The notes under the pieces are model-generated. The model had not been told where the DNA came from. It searched no databases and worked only from the letters and a program-made list of their open reading frames with translations. DNA of 33,562 nucleotides from Cylindrospermum sp. FACHB-282 (GTDB lineage: Bacteria; Cyanobacteriota; Cyanobacteriia; Cyanobacteriales; Nostocaceae): contig NZ_JACJRJ010000060.1 in assembly GCF_014697195.1 (NCBI RefSeq), forward strand, positions 1 through 33,562. Reading direction: 5' to 3'. The position numbers were made by a program, and so were the translations under genes. Shown here one piece after another: positions 25,257 through 33,315 of the stretch (position 1 is the stretch's first letter; each line of letters opens with the position of its first letter).

Positions 25257-25290
25257 GTATAGCTTTGTCTAGAAAATTGTCAGCTTAGGA

Positions 25291-25881
25291 CTAGTTCTTC
25301 ACAGCGTCGGCTGCATCCTCAGCTGTCCGCTCGACATTTGTCTTAGTATCCTCAGTTGCACGCTGAAGACTCTTTGTCAAGCCTTTGACCGCACTCTGAG
25401 TATTTTCCTGGAGATTTTCAATTCCTCGCTGAGTCCCCTGAGTGACACCTTCCCGCACTTCCTCAGCTGAACCACCTACATCCTCACCTAGATTCTTCAC
25501 CCTTTCACCAAAAGGAGTGCCTTCCCGATAATTTCGGACATATTGTTCAGTAGAGTCAATCCCCTTCTGCTCAACATTCCTCTGAGCCTTTTCACTCAGA
25601 TCCTCAGCCCTTGCTTTGGCGGCTTTCTCAGCAGCTTTAGCTCTCGGATCTACATCACTAAAGTTGTTCATTCCCCCTTCATAGGGAGTAGAAATATCAT
25701 AACTTTTTGTCGGGTCGTATCGTACAGCATTAGGTGGTTGAGTAGAAGGTTGTGGTGGCTGTGCAGCTACTCCTGGACGATTACAAGCTTGTGCCAGAAC
25801 TAAAAACGTTCCTGCCAAAAAGACCGTTAAAACTTTCAGAGGGCGAAGGTTTTTCAGCCAAGTAATTACTCTATTCATCAT
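25291..25881 (-). CDS. Predicted lipoprotein with LEA-like amphipathic repeats
   Basis: This 196-aa exported protein has a basic N-terminus, a hydrophobic segment (about 15-31) and then LVLAQACN. The Cys after AQA could be a lipidation site, although Ala at -3 is an imperfect lipobox, so cleavage by signal peptidase I is an alternative. After a Pro/Gln-rich linker, residues about 85-196 are almost all helical, low-complexity and charged (Ala, Glu, Lys, Arg, Thr). There is rough 11-residue spacing (EKAAKARAEDL, SEKAQRNVEQK, and later ESTQSAV-like and RATEDTKTNVE units), as in LEA group 3 or apolipoprotein-like stress proteins. Function is not established. The start is ATG at 25881 or 25878, chosen over 25908 because AAGGAG (25886-25891) sits just upstream. 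No operon partner. Confidence 0.75.
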   Translation of the reverse strand: MMNRVITWLKNLRPLKVLTVFLAGTFLVLAQACNRPGVAAQPPQPSTQPPNAVRYDPTKSYDISTPYEGGMNNFSDVDPRAKAAEKAAKARAEDLSEKAQRNVEQKGIDSTEQYVRNYREGTPFGERVKNLGEDVGGSAEEVREGVTQGTQRGIENLQENTQSAVKGLTKSLQRATEDTKTNVERTAEDAADAVKN

Positions 25882-25885
25882 CCTA

Positions 25886-25891
25886 CTCCTT
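25886..25891 (-). promoter_or_regulatory. Shine-Dalgarno that sets the lipoprotein start
   Basis: AAGGAG on the minus strand is 4 bases from the ATG at 25881 and 7 from the ATG at 25878. The ATG at 25908 lies upstream of it and so is excluded. Confidence 0.7.
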
Positions 25892-26245
25892 GGGTTTTCA
25901 TGAATCAAACGTTAACCAATCTGGAATTTTGGCAACAAAAAAAAGTTTTATTTACATACCGCTAAATTTTTTGGTAAGTAGGTGGACGTGAGATAACCAA
26001 AATGTGTAACGATATGTTTAGCAATAATGCTTTTAGGTGAATATTGCTTGAACAACGCTTTTCAAAGATAGGAAAATAAAATACTCTTTACCTCTAGCGC
26101 AGGCTACATTATACTGAGGAACAAACTGCTATTTGTATCTAACTATAGAGAGATATTATTTAATATCGGGAGCTATGAGGATGTTTTAGCTTATTTGTTA
26201 GATTGGATCAATTAATGCTGACTACTATCAGCCTAAAGAAAGATA

Positions 26246-26438
26246 TTAAATGTGTAGGTGCTATATCTAGACGTCTACATAAAAATAGTCAACTGTCAAG
26301 AATTCTAAAAATATTTGTCCTGATACAAAAGTTTTTGATTCCTCAACAAATCAAGATAATTTGTAAAAAGAGATACATAAACTCGTTTAGCACCTCAAGT
26401 ATTTTTTTGAAACCCTTTAAATGTGTAGCTGATATACC
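26246..26438 (+). repeat. Pair of 22-base imperfect direct repeats
   Basis: TTAAATGTGTAGGTGCTATA plus TC (26246-26267) and a copy at 26417-26438 agree at 19 of 22 positions, 171 bases apart. A partial third copy (TTTAATGTGT) begins near 26445. Confidence 0.5.
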
Positions 26439-26492
26439 ATAATATTTAATGTGTTCAGCCCAAGCTGCTCTAACTGGTAAATTACCAAAACG

Positions 26493-27434
26493 ATGAAGCA
26501 AATTTTACGCTGGCTAATTTTGGGCGGGACGCTATTTTTTTTAGGTAAAGCCGTGAAAGATCACTGGCTTGAGGTGACTGAGATCCGTATTGATGATGTA
26601 GGATGGGCAATTTTAGCAATCGCGACAGGTGTCACTTTACTGGCACATACTTGGGCAGGTTGGATATGGACTTGGATTCTGCGAGAGTTAAATCAACCTG
26701 TTCCATCTTCTCAGTTCATCCAAGTTTATCTAAAAACAAACATTGCCAAGTATTTGCCAGGTAACGTCTGGCATTACTATGGGCGAATTGTGGCCGCAAA
26801 AAATGCTAGTATTCCTGCTGGTACGGCTACTTTAAGCGTCTTACTAGAACCGCTACTTATGGCTGCTGCTGCTTTAATCATAATTGACTTATTCGGTAGT
26901 CAAGTTGCGATGGCGTCCCGCCCGCCGGAGGCGATTGCTAATAGCAATTTTGCTGTACAAAGCCTACAATTTATCAGTTTAGCTGTAATTCTTTGTGCAG
27001 TTCATCCTTGGTTTTTGAACCCAGTAATCCGCTTTTTGTACCGATTAAAGAGGCAAAAATCCGATACTAATACCCAGCCAATTATTAGTTTAACTATTGA
27101 ACGCTATCCTCTGAGACCTTTATTAGGAGAATTGATTTTTTTAGGACTGCGTGGTGCTGGATTTATATTAACTATATATGCCCTGAGTCCTTTGAATGTA
27201 AGTCAAATACCTTTATTGTTAGGGGCTTTTAGTTTTGCCTGGTTGCTAGGGTTAATAGTTCCTGGTGCTCCTGGTGGGTTAGGTGTTTTTGAAGCAACTG
27301 CGATCGCACTTTTGCAAAACCGCTTTCCCGCTGCTTTAGTAATTAGTGCGATCGCACTATATCGTCTAATTAGTATCCTAGCTGAAACCGCTGGTGCTGT
27401 CTTAGCTTGGCTTGATGAACGCCTTGCTAATTAA
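26493..27434 (+). CDS. LPG-synthase-like (UPF0104/YbhN-type) integral membrane protein
   Basis: This 313-aa protein has about 7-8 membrane segments and matches the LPG_synthase_TM family (PF03706). Signature parts are NIAKYLPGNVWHYYGRI (about 89-105) and the C-terminal VPGAPGGLGVFEATAIALL (about 255-273). Both are common to MprF-like transmembrane domains and their stand-alone homologues. The soluble aminoacyl-transferase domain of MprF is missing, so it is not an aminoacyl-PG synthase. Lipid transport or flipping is an inference. The ATG at 26493 begins the first membrane helix. No Shine-Dalgarno is obvious. It is followed by a strong bidirectional terminator and the tRNA-Leu gene on the other strand. 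Confidence 0.85.
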   Translation: MKQILRWLILGGTLFFLGKAVKDHWLEVTEIRIDDVGWAILAIATGVTLLAHTWAGWIWTWILRELNQPVPSSQFIQVYLKTNIAKYLPGNVWHYYGRIVAAKNASIPAGTATLSVLLEPLLMAAAALIIIDLFGSQVAMASRPPEAIANSNFAVQSLQFISLAVILCAVHPWFLNPVIRFLYRLKRQKSDTNTQPIISLTIERYPLRPLLGELIFLGLRGAGFILTIYALSPLNVSQIPLLLGAFSFAWLLGLIVPGAPGGLGVFEATAIALLQNRFPAALVISAIALYRLISILAETAGAVLAWLDERLAN

Positions 27435-27470
27435 TAAATGTGGCGTTCTGCTATTGCATTACAATACAAG

Positions 27471-27501
27471 TAGACCCTCCTATACTTGCTAGGGGGGTCT
27501 A
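27471..27501. terminator. Bidirectional terminator between the membrane protein and trnL
   Basis: TAGACCCTCCTA (27471-27482) pairs with TAGGGGGGTCTA (27490-27501) over 12 positions with one G-T wobble. TTTAGACTTT follows on +. It is placed 37 bases after the membrane protein stop and 22 bases from the tRNA 3' end. Confidence 0.7.
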
Positions 27502-27522
27502 TTTAGACTTTCAGTTGTTTCA

Positions 27523-27898
27523 TGGGGGTGGAGGGACTTGAACCCACACGACCTTTTACGGTCAACGGATTTTCATTCTCCCGCAGCTTTCACTGCTGCC
27601 TAGTTGCTCTAAGAGCTTGAGGCTTTGAGAATTGGACTCTCCCTTTACCCTCGACTTAACGTTAGGGTAGCTCCCGTCGGGTCTCTGCACCTTCCCTCAA
27701 TTTTGAATTTTAGATTTTGGGTTTTGGATTGAAGTCCAAAATAAAATCTCAATTCTAAAATTTCTGGGCTTGGCTCAGGATTGCCTTGTCTGTTGCCAGA
27801 TTTAGGTTTCCCTGAGTTTGAGAGCTTACACTTGAAAGATTTCTCTATCAAGGCTCAGTTATCTAAGTCCGTAGCGTCTACCATTCCGCCACACCCCC
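27523..27898 (-). tRNA. trnL-UAA: tRNA-Leu(UAA) interrupted by a group I intron
   Basis: The 5' exon is 27898-27865 (34 nt) and the 3' exon is 27573-27523 (51 nt), giving an 85-nt mature tRNA. Acceptor ends GGGGGTG and CACCCCC pair, followed by discriminator A. The joined anticodon loop is CTTAAAA between ACGGA and TCCGT, which gives the anticodon UAA. The intron lies between the first and second anticodon bases, the classic cyanobacterial and plastid position. A long variable arm, the T-loop GTTCAAGTC and no encoded CCA complete it. It is read on the minus strand, with the bidirectional terminator at 27471-27501 downstream. Confidence 0.95.
27574..27864 (-). ncRNA. Group I intron of trnL(UAA), 291 nt
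   Basis: This is a self-splicing intron. The conserved core is visible on the minus strand: CTCAGGGAAACC (P), AATCCTGAGCC (Q), GGTGCAGAGACCCGACGG (R region) and GAGAGTCCAATT (S). The 5' site is preceded by U and the last intron base is G, as expected. A long AT-rich stem at about 27700-27770, made of TDNGATT-like heptanucleotides and their complements, sits where the variable P6b hairpin belongs. It makes the intron longer than the 249 nt I recall for Anabaena PCC 7120. No homing endonuclease ORF. Confidence 0.93.
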
Positions 27899-28230
27899 AA
27901 AGGGTCACTTTCACTTGTTTTTTGGAGGCAGTTAAAACCTCCTCACCTATTCCAGCATTAATTGCGTCTTTTGTCCAACTAGATTTAAAAATTTTGTCTA
28001 GCTTGGCTATTTAAGAGCGTTTATTGCGGAAATTCTATTCTACCACAATAACAGCTTTTTCAACCTTCTGCATCAAAAATCTATCTAAAATCCAAAATCC
28101 TTCGACTGAGCGCTCACGAGGAAGTCCAAAATCTAAAATCGCTGTGGTAATACTTCCCTCAGTCCAGCCGTTCAGCATATCATGAGAAACAGATGCACCA
28201 ATTTAGTCTTACAAAATCCGACAAAGAATT
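27899..28230. other. 332-base gene-free region between trnL and ndhL
   Basis: This divergent region should carry promoters for trnL (minus) and ndhL (plus). It contains a GGAGG/CCTCC hairpin near 27922-27944 and a tract of ATCTAAAATCCAAAAT-type short repeats around a TCGACTGAGCGCTCACGA block (about 28065-28140). No ORF. Confidence 0.5.
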
Positions 28231-28440
28231 ATGGTTGTAGCCCTACTGTATCTGACTTTGGCTGGAGCTTATCTTTTAGCAGTACCAATTGCTGTCCTGC
28301 TATACCTGAAGCTGCGGTGGTATGTAGCTAGCTCCGTAGAGCGTGCCTTCATGTACTTTTTGGTGTTTTTCTTCTTTCCAGGTTTATTAGTTCTATCGCC
28401 GTTTGTGAACATTCGACCTCAGCGGCGACAAATTGTTTAA
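28231..28440 (+). CDS. ndhL: NAD(P)H-quinone oxidoreductase subunit L (NdhL)
   Basis: This 69-aa subunit of the cyanobacterial NDH-1 complex has two membrane helices. It is needed for respiration, cyclic electron flow and inorganic carbon uptake (also named IctA). The sequence [20 protein letters not shown], then [19 protein letters not shown] and [13 protein letters not shown] with the basic tail RPQRRQIV, is essentially the family consensus. It is the first gene of the conserved order ndhL - DUF3007 - trpA, all on + with short gaps (24 and 102 bases). No strong Shine-Dalgarno before the ATG at 28231. Confidence 0.95.
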   Translation: MVVALLYLTLAGAYLLAVPIAVLLYLKLRWYVASSVERAFMYFLVFFFFPGLLVLSPFVNIRPQRRQIV

Positions 28441-28464
28441 CAAGATTGGTAGGTCATAAATCTC

Positions 28465-28776
28465 ATGCGACGCATTGACGCAATTGGCATTGGTATTGGC
28501 ATTTTTGTGGCTGGTGGCTTGGGATATCTAGGATTGCAGCTAGTAGGATTAGACGCTACCAAAGCGGGGATATGGAGCCAAATCTTGCTAGTGGCTGGCT
28601 TGGTTGGTTGGTTAGTCACCTATGCTTTCCGGGCGGGGGGAAAAAAAATGACCTACCATCAACAACGCCAAGAGTATGAACAAGCCTTTTTCCAAAAGCG
28701 GCTAGACGAACTCACGCCGGCAGAATTGGCAAAAATTCAAGCTGAGATTGAACAAGAAGAGCAAACTCAGGTGTGA
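28465..28776 (+). CDS. DUF3007-family membrane protein
   Basis: This 103-aa protein has two transmembrane segments (about 5-28 and 38-55) and a cytoplasmic, charged, coiled-coil-prone C-terminus (MTYHQQRQEYEQAFFQKRLDEL then TPAELAKIQAEIEQEE). It matches the cyanobacterial and plastid DUF3007 family. The function is unknown to me. Its fixed place between ndhL and trpA in cyanobacteria suggests a link to membrane or NDH-1 function, but that is inference from context. It starts 24 bases after the ndhL stop, so they are co-transcribed. Confidence 0.85.
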   Translation: MRRIDAIGIGIGIFVAGGLGYLGLQLVGLDATKAGIWSQILLVAGLVGWLVTYAFRAGGKKMTYHQQRQEYEQAFFQKRLDELTPAELAKIQAEIEQEEQTQV

Positions 28777-28850
28777 TAGCTATTAAATAGTTTTATCATC
28801 AGAAGCAGAATCTCTGTCACGAATTGTGCGGGGAGTGTCAATATTGACTA

Positions 28851-28882
28851 GTGACCATTGACTACTGACTAATGACTAATGA
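28851..28882 (+). repeat. Heptanucleotide tract running into the trpA start codon
   Basis: GTGACCA, TTGACTA, CTGACTA, ATGACTA and ATGACTG follow in perfect seven-base phase. The last ATG is the trpA start (28879). The previous unit also starts with ATG, but in a frame that soon stops. Confidence 0.8.
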
Positions 28883-29685
28883 CTGCAATTTCCCATTGCT
28901 TTGAAACCCTGAGGCGGAATCATGAGTGTGCTCTGATTCCTTTTATTACTGCTGGCGATCCAGATTTAGAAACAACAGCCCAAGCTTTGCAAATTCTGGA
29001 TCGCTCTGGAGCAGATATTATTGAACTGGGTGTACCCTACTCTGATCCTTTGGCGGATGGCCCAGTGATTCAAGCGGCGGCTACCCGCGCTCTGCAACGG
29101 GGAACCACCTTGGATCAGGTGCTGGAAATGCTGTCAGCAACTACTCCCAGTTTAAAGGCGCCGATTATCTTATTTACCTACTACAACCCAATTTTGCACC
29201 GAGGAGTAGAAAAGTTTCTCCAGCAAATTGTGTCTGCTGGGGTAGGGGGATTGGTGGTGCCTGATTTGCCCTTAGAAGAGGCGTCAGGCTTGCTCAAACC
29301 AGCCAGTGAGATGGGAATTGACGTGACCTTGTTAGTGGCTCCCACCAGTTCTGCCGAACGTATAGAAGCGATCGCCCGTTCATCCCTTGGTTTTATCTAT
29401 TTGGTCAGTGTGACTGGTGTCACGGGGATGCGATCGCAAATGGAAGCGCGAGTGCCTGATTTAATCAAACAAATTCGTAGTGTTACTGATAAGCCCATTG
29501 GTGTAGGGTTTGGCATTTCCCAAATTGAACAAGCTCGTCAGGTGAGGGAGTGGGGCGCAGATGCGGCAATTGTCGGTAGTGCTTTTGTCAAACGACTGGC
29601 AGAAGGCACACCAGCACAGGGACTGAATGCGATCGCTGAATTTTGCCAAAGTCTCAAGGCAGCCATCAAGACAACCGAAGTATAA
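28879..29685 (+). CDS. trpA: Tryptophan synthase alpha chain
   Basis: This 268-aa TIM-barrel enzyme splits indole-3-glycerol phosphate to indole and glyceraldehyde 3-phosphate and channels indole to TrpB. Catalytic residues are in [15 protein letters not shown]49 and D60, at the same numbers as in the Salmonella enzyme. Other family parts are [12 protein letters not shown], the phosphate-loop region GVGFGIS and VGSAFVKRL. The start codon lies inside a heptanucleotide repeat with no Shine-Dalgarno. It is the third gene of ndhL-DUF3007-trpA. trpB is not in this window, as usual in cyanobacteria, where trp genes are scattered. Confidence 0.96.
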   Translation: MTAISHCFETLRRNHECALIPFITAGDPDLETTAQALQILDRSGADIIELGVPYSDPLADGPVIQAAATRALQRGTTLDQVLEMLSATTPSLKAPIILFTYYNPILHRGVEKFLQQIVSAGVGGLVVPDLPLEEASGLLKPASEMGIDVTLLVAPTSSAERIEAIARSSLGFIYLVSVTGVTGMRSQMEARVPDLIKQIRSVTDKPIGVGFGISQIEQARQVREWGADAAIVGSAFVKRLAEGTPAQGLNAIAEFCQSLKAAIKTTEV

Positions 29686-29921
29686 ATACTCCCTCTTGAA
29701 CAGTAGGAGAAAGTAGATTAAAAAAGGATAACAGTGTATTTGTTTGTCATCTATAGGTGGACAATTTGACCGATATGGTCTTGAATATTAACAGCGTATA
29801 CAGGCTGTAAAATAAACTAGCTGATAGGGTCGCTTATAGTTTGGGTATTATGTCGAAGTGAAGTAGGCGAGAAATTCTATGTGTGTGAGAGTGAGTCAGT
29901 CACAATTGAGGAGCAAAGGCG

Positions 29922-30575
29922 ATGAGTGAGAGTATGGCATTTATCGGTGGGGTCGCTGTAGCTGGGCTGGCGGCTCTCGTACTGTTGAAAGGGACAAATA
30001 TTCCCCTACAATCTAACTTCGCTATGCCCCAAATGCCCGCCACGGTAATGGCACCCCAGGTAATGCAGCCACCAATGCAATATCCTTATGGTGGGCAACC
30101 AGTATATAACAATCAACCACCTGCTGCGCCCAATCCCAGCCAAAGCGTGGAAGCGGAAAAACTGAATATCCAGAATGAGCGGTTGAAATCTGAGAATGAA
30201 CAGATGAAAGCGCAAATTCAACAACTCCAAAACCAAGTTCAAAATTTCACCAATTGGCAATGGCAGCAAGCCCAGCAGAATAACCAACTAAAATTAGCAC
30301 CCGCAGCCTATCAGCCGCAAACTGATGCTCAATGGTGGCGTTCACCTATGTTGTGGGCTGTGGGTGGCGCAACTCTGACTATTGGTGGTGGTGTGGTTGT
30401 AGCTGGGGTCTTGGCTTTATTTTCGCCAAAACAGCGGTCTACCCGCACTGTCCAAGTGATTCACCCCTACCACGGTTCGACACCACCCTTATCTCCTGTT
30501 CGTAGGGCTGAGTTCTTGCCCTCTCGTGCAGAAGCAAGGCGAGTTGAAGCCCCAGAATACGACGAAATCCATTAA
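29922..30575 (+). CDS. Coiled-coil membrane protein, function unknown
   Basis: This 217-aa protein has an N-terminal hydrophobic helix (about 5-24), then a Pro/Met/Gln-rich low-complexity stretch (about 35-70). A coiled coil follows (about 72-110, VEAEKLNIQNERLKSENEQM then KAQIQQLQNQVQN) and then a Gln/Asn-rich part. A second hydrophobic helix (about 140-165) carries GGATLTIGGGVVVAGVLALF, and the C-terminal tail is basic. I do not recognise a family. The layout (two membrane anchors with a coil between) suggests a scaffold or tethering protein, but no partner can be named. The Shine-Dalgarno GAGGAG lies 11 bases before the ATG at 29922. It is a single gene, ended by a strong hairpin at 30585-30621. 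Confidence 0.7.
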   Translation: MSESMAFIGGVAVAGLAALVLLKGTNIPLQSNFAMPQMPATVMAPQVMQPPMQYPYGGQPVYNNQPPAAPNPSQSVEAEKLNIQNERLKSENEQMKAQIQQLQNQVQNFTNWQWQQAQQNNQLKLAPAAYQPQTDAQWWRSPMLWAVGGATLTIGGGVVVAGVLALFSPKQRSTRTVQVIHPYHGSTPPLSPVRRAEFLPSRAEARRVEAPEYDEIH

Positions 30576-30584
30576 AACCAAAAA

Positions 30585-30621
30585 GCATGAGGCGATCAAT
30601 ATTCGATGATCGCCTTCATGC
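30585..30621 (+). terminator. Hairpin after the coiled-coil protein gene
   Basis: GCATGAGGCGATCA pairs with TGATCGCCTTCATGC, with one bulged T. It lies 9 bases after the stop. The following bases are TGTGATAAAT, not a T-run. The arms carry GGCGATCA, a HIP1-like core. Confidence 0.6.
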
Positions 30622-30736
30622 TGTGATAAATATTAATTATTCATCAGTAACCGACCGCCATGGGTAGCGGGCGATATTTTTGAACAGGAAATCATGCTGG
30701 CAGATATCTAAATACAGTGCTGAAACAACCTTGAGA

Positions 30737-32662
30737 TTACACACCACTGTTAGGTGTTGCTGTAGTAGCTGGTTTGTCAGTATTAACAGATTCCTGTTGG
30801 GGAGGACTTTGATTAACTTGGGTGTCTGCCTTGGGAAGTGCCTGTTTCGCTAAATTTTCGGCTGCTTGTTTAAACAAGGGATCTAATTTATCTCGCCAGT
30901 ATTTAATATTGGGTAACTTTTCTGGATTGTCTCTATAAGCCAAAACTTTATCCCATTGACCTTGATCAATCGCTGTATTGATATCATTTGATAGAGCTTC
31001 AGCTTTTGCCCAATCTTGCTGCCACTGATCAATTATTTTGGCTGTTTCTTTGATGCCAGAAGCCGCATTTGCTGGAATCGACCTGAGTTTAGCGATCGCA
31101 CCCAACAAATCTCCTGATTCATACTTCTGTCTTGCTTGTTCCACAATCGAAGCGCTGTTATCAGCAGGTTTTGGTGGCTCAGAATTTACAGAGTCAGAAG
31201 TTGAATTTTCTGATGATTCAGGCGTGGGAATGACTACCTTAGGTTTTGGCTGCGGCTTGGGCAATGATTGAGTAGCAATCAGGGTACTATCATCTATAGT
31301 CTCAACGCCAATATCTTTGTCACGTAGGCAAGAAACCCATTGTTCGTTATTAGTTATCACCTTGGAGTTTGCCCAAGCTAAACGTCCAGAGTTAAGTTTA
31401 ACCTCTACCCAACCTCGTTTTGTCCGCCTGCCAGTAGCTGCAAATTTGGTATCATTGCCAATAGTTTGGACAATATTATCAGAATCAATAGCATTCGGTT
31501 GAGAACGAATATTAGAATTACCCTCTACCACAACCAAGCAATTTTTTGCTGTAGCGGGATCATTCCCCGTTAAATTAGCAGTTAAGTTTTTCAACTGTGG
31601 GTAGACATTGGCTGCTAAGGCAGCTGCACCACCTGCTAATAATATGGCAATTAATAGGGGCAATGGGTCGGTTCTATTAGGATCTTTACTAGGGGCAGGT
31701 TTGGTAACAACAGGAGCAGAATTAGCGGGAGCAACGGCGAGAGTTTTTTGCTGTCCTAATACTTGCGATGCAGCAGGTTTAGTTGCTGGGTAGTTGGGGT
31801 TTTTGGGTAGTTCGGTCGGTATGACAGGTGGAAAGTTGGAATTAACCAAAACTCTACAGGCTTGCAGCGCTTCTGTAACGTTTTGGTAGCGGTCTTTGAA
31901 GTGATAACGCACCATCTTGGTTAAAACTGCTGCCAATTGGGGGTTAACAAGGACTAAATGCTGCCAAATAAATTCGCCTGTATCGGGGTCTTCTTGTAAT
32001 TGGCTGGCGGGTATTCCCGTTAGCGCTTGAATGGCAATAATACCGAGGGAATAGATATCACTGTTGGGACGGGGTTTGCCTTGTCCTTGTTCTGTAGGCA
32101 TATAGCCAGGAGTGCCAATAGCTACCGTGGCTGTAGATGGTGCGCCAACTGCCACCAGATGGGTACGCAATTGTTTAACTGACCCAAAGTCTACTAAAAC
32201 TAATTTATAATCAGACGAACGACGGATGATATTATCTGGCTTGATGTCGCGGTGAATTACGCCTTGTTGGTGGACAAATTCCAGAATTAAGAGAATTTCC
32301 AGCAACAGGTGAATTACTTGGCTTTCACTCCAGCGCTGACCAGGTATGAGTTCTTCACTCAGGGTATATCCGTCAATAAACTCTTGGACTAAGAAAAATT
32401 CTTGGTTCTCGTCAAAGTAAGCCAAAAGCCGGGGTATCTGGTCATGGTTGCCCAGCTTTTCTAAGGTTTCGGCTTCATTTTGGAACAGACGCTTGGCGGT
32501 GTCAAAAATTCTAGGGTCAGAATTGGCGGGTTTGAGGTGCTTGACAACGCAAATAGGATTGCCTGGCCGCCTGGTATCTTGGGCAATGTAGGTTTGACCA
32601 AATCCGCCTGTCGCTAGGACGCGAATGACTTGGTAACGATGGTCTAGCAGTTTGCCTATCAT
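30737..32662 (-). CDS. Hanks-type Ser/Thr kinase with SH3-like extracytoplasmic domain
   Basis: This is a 641-aa membrane kinase. The kinase domain (about 8-275) has the glycine loop ATGGFGQTY, the ATP Lys41 in CVVKHLK, the catalytic loop HRDIKPDN, DFG (VLVDFGSVKQL) and GTPGYMPTEQ. A Pro-rich linker follows. One membrane helix (about 337-360, PLLIAILLAGGAAALAANVY) leads to a bacterial SH3-like domain (about 375-445, ending GRLAWANSKVI). The rest is a Pro/Ser-rich linker and a helical C-terminal domain (about 515-605). The topology places the SH3 region outside, where it may sense cell-wall or other ligands. Divergent from the 162-aa gene (164-base gap). Substrates unknown. Confidence 0.92.
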   Translation of the reverse strand: MIGKLLDHRYQVIRVLATGGFGQTYIAQDTRRPGNPICVVKHLKPANSDPRIFDTAKRLFQNEAETLEKLGNHDQIPRLLAYFDENQEFFLVQEFIDGYTLSEELIPGQRWSESQVIHLLLEILLILEFVHQQGVIHRDIKPDNIIRRSSDYKLVLVDFGSVKQLRTHLVAVGAPSTATVAIGTPGYMPTEQGQGKPRPNSDIYSLGIIAIQALTGIPASQLQEDPDTGEFIWQHLVLVNPQLAAVLTKMVRYHFKDRYQNVTEALQACRVLVNSNFPPVIPTELPKNPNYPATKPAASQVLGQQKTLAVAPANSAPVVTKPAPSKDPNRTDPLPLLIAILLAGGAAALAANVYPQLKNLTANLTGNDPATAKNCLVVVEGNSNIRSQPNAIDSDNIVQTIGNDTKFAATGRRTKRGWVEVKLNSGRLAWANSKVITNNEQWVSCLRDKDIGVETIDDSTLIATQSLPKPQPKPKVVIPTPESSENSTSDSVNSEPPKPADNSASIVEQARQKYESGDLLGAIAKLRSIPANAASGIKETAKIIDQWQQDWAKAEALSNDINTAIDQGQWDKVLAYRDNPEKLPNIKYWRDKLDPLFKQAAENLAKQALPKADTQVNQSPPQQESVNTDKPATTATPNSGV

Positions 32663-32826
32663 AATTCCCTCCCCAGGTTTAACACCTATTTTTCCCGATG
32701 GTAATAAATATCTCCAAATTTTCTTCCATGAAATCCGCTATCTTGAGAAAAGATTTAAACTAAAAACGCAGTTTCTTAATCAACGCTAATCGTTAATTTG
32801 TCTTTCAGACTCCCTGTTTACTACCG

Positions 32827-33315
32827 ATGCCACCTAAAATAACAAATTCTGACGCATGGCAACAGGCTGAACTCCTCATGCAACCTGCTTTCATTCGCGT
32901 TATCGATAATATTCGCAAGCAACTCGATGCATCTTCCTGGAAAGGAACTTATCAAGATGTACTGATTTGGCCTGCTAACACCACCGATGAAATAAAAGCA
33001 TTGGTAAATCAGTTGTTGCAAGACATAGAAACGGCAACGCCAGAACAAGCAGAGGAAATCCGAGCGACTCTTGCCGGTTTGCCCATGCCCCATCCAGGAT
33101 ATCATTTGAGTTTGCAACGTCAACAGCAGTACGTAAGTATAGATTTGTGGGATCTGTGTTATCAGGTGTGTTTTCTTAACTACAGTCCAGAAAGTGCCGA
33201 AGTCAGTATTGATACTAGTTTAATCGATGAATTTGGGGATGTCGATTGGCAGTGCTTGGAAGATAAGACTAAGGTGTTAGTTGAGCAGGTTTTTGCCGGT
33301 TTACCAGAGGGGTGA
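32827..33315 (+). CDS. Conserved 162-aa protein, function unknown
   Basis: This soluble 162-residue protein has no family I can name. The N-terminal third is helical (DAWQQAELLMQPAFIRVIDNI). The middle holds DVLIWPANTTDEIKALVNQLLQDIETATPEQAEEIRATLAG in two adjoining helices, then MPHPGYHLSLQRQQQYVSIDLWDLCYQVCFL, which reads like beta strands. The end is acidic. It is probably a small alpha/beta cytoplasmic protein, conserved in cyanobacteria judging by its regular composition, but I could not confirm that. Divergent from the kinase gene and therefore possibly sharing a regulatory region, but there is no functional evidence. No Shine-Dalgarno is visible before the ATG at 32827. Confidence 0.7.
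   Translation: MPPKITNSDAWQQAELLMQPAFIRVIDNIRKQLDASSWKGTYQDVLIWPANTTDEIKALVNQLLQDIETATPEQAEEIRATLAGLPMPHPGYHLSLQRQQQYVSIDLWDLCYQVCFLNYSPESAEVSIDTSLIDEFGDVDWQCLEDKTKVLVEQVFAGLPEG

Larger units (their letters stand above)
24927..25290. other. 364-base gene-free region between convergent genes
   Basis: It lies between the larC and lipoprotein 3' ends. It contains a perfect hairpin repeat at 24952-24974 and a perfect inverted repeat at 25233-25256, one near each gene end. No ORF was seen. Confidence 0.55.
25882..26492. other. 611-base gene-free region with imperfect direct repeats
   Basis: This is an AT-rich gap. It holds the promoter of the lipoprotein gene (minus) and probably of the membrane protein gene (plus). 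Two 22-base direct repeats (26246-26267, 26417-26438) match at 19 positions. A 79-codon frame beginning at a TTG (26203) contains both repeats and has a low-complexity, basic translation; it is not credible as a gene. Confidence 0.5.

Noticed and set aside
26203-26442. 79-codon + frame from a TTG
   Set aside because: Low-complexity, basic translation over AT-rich direct repeats, with no start signal.
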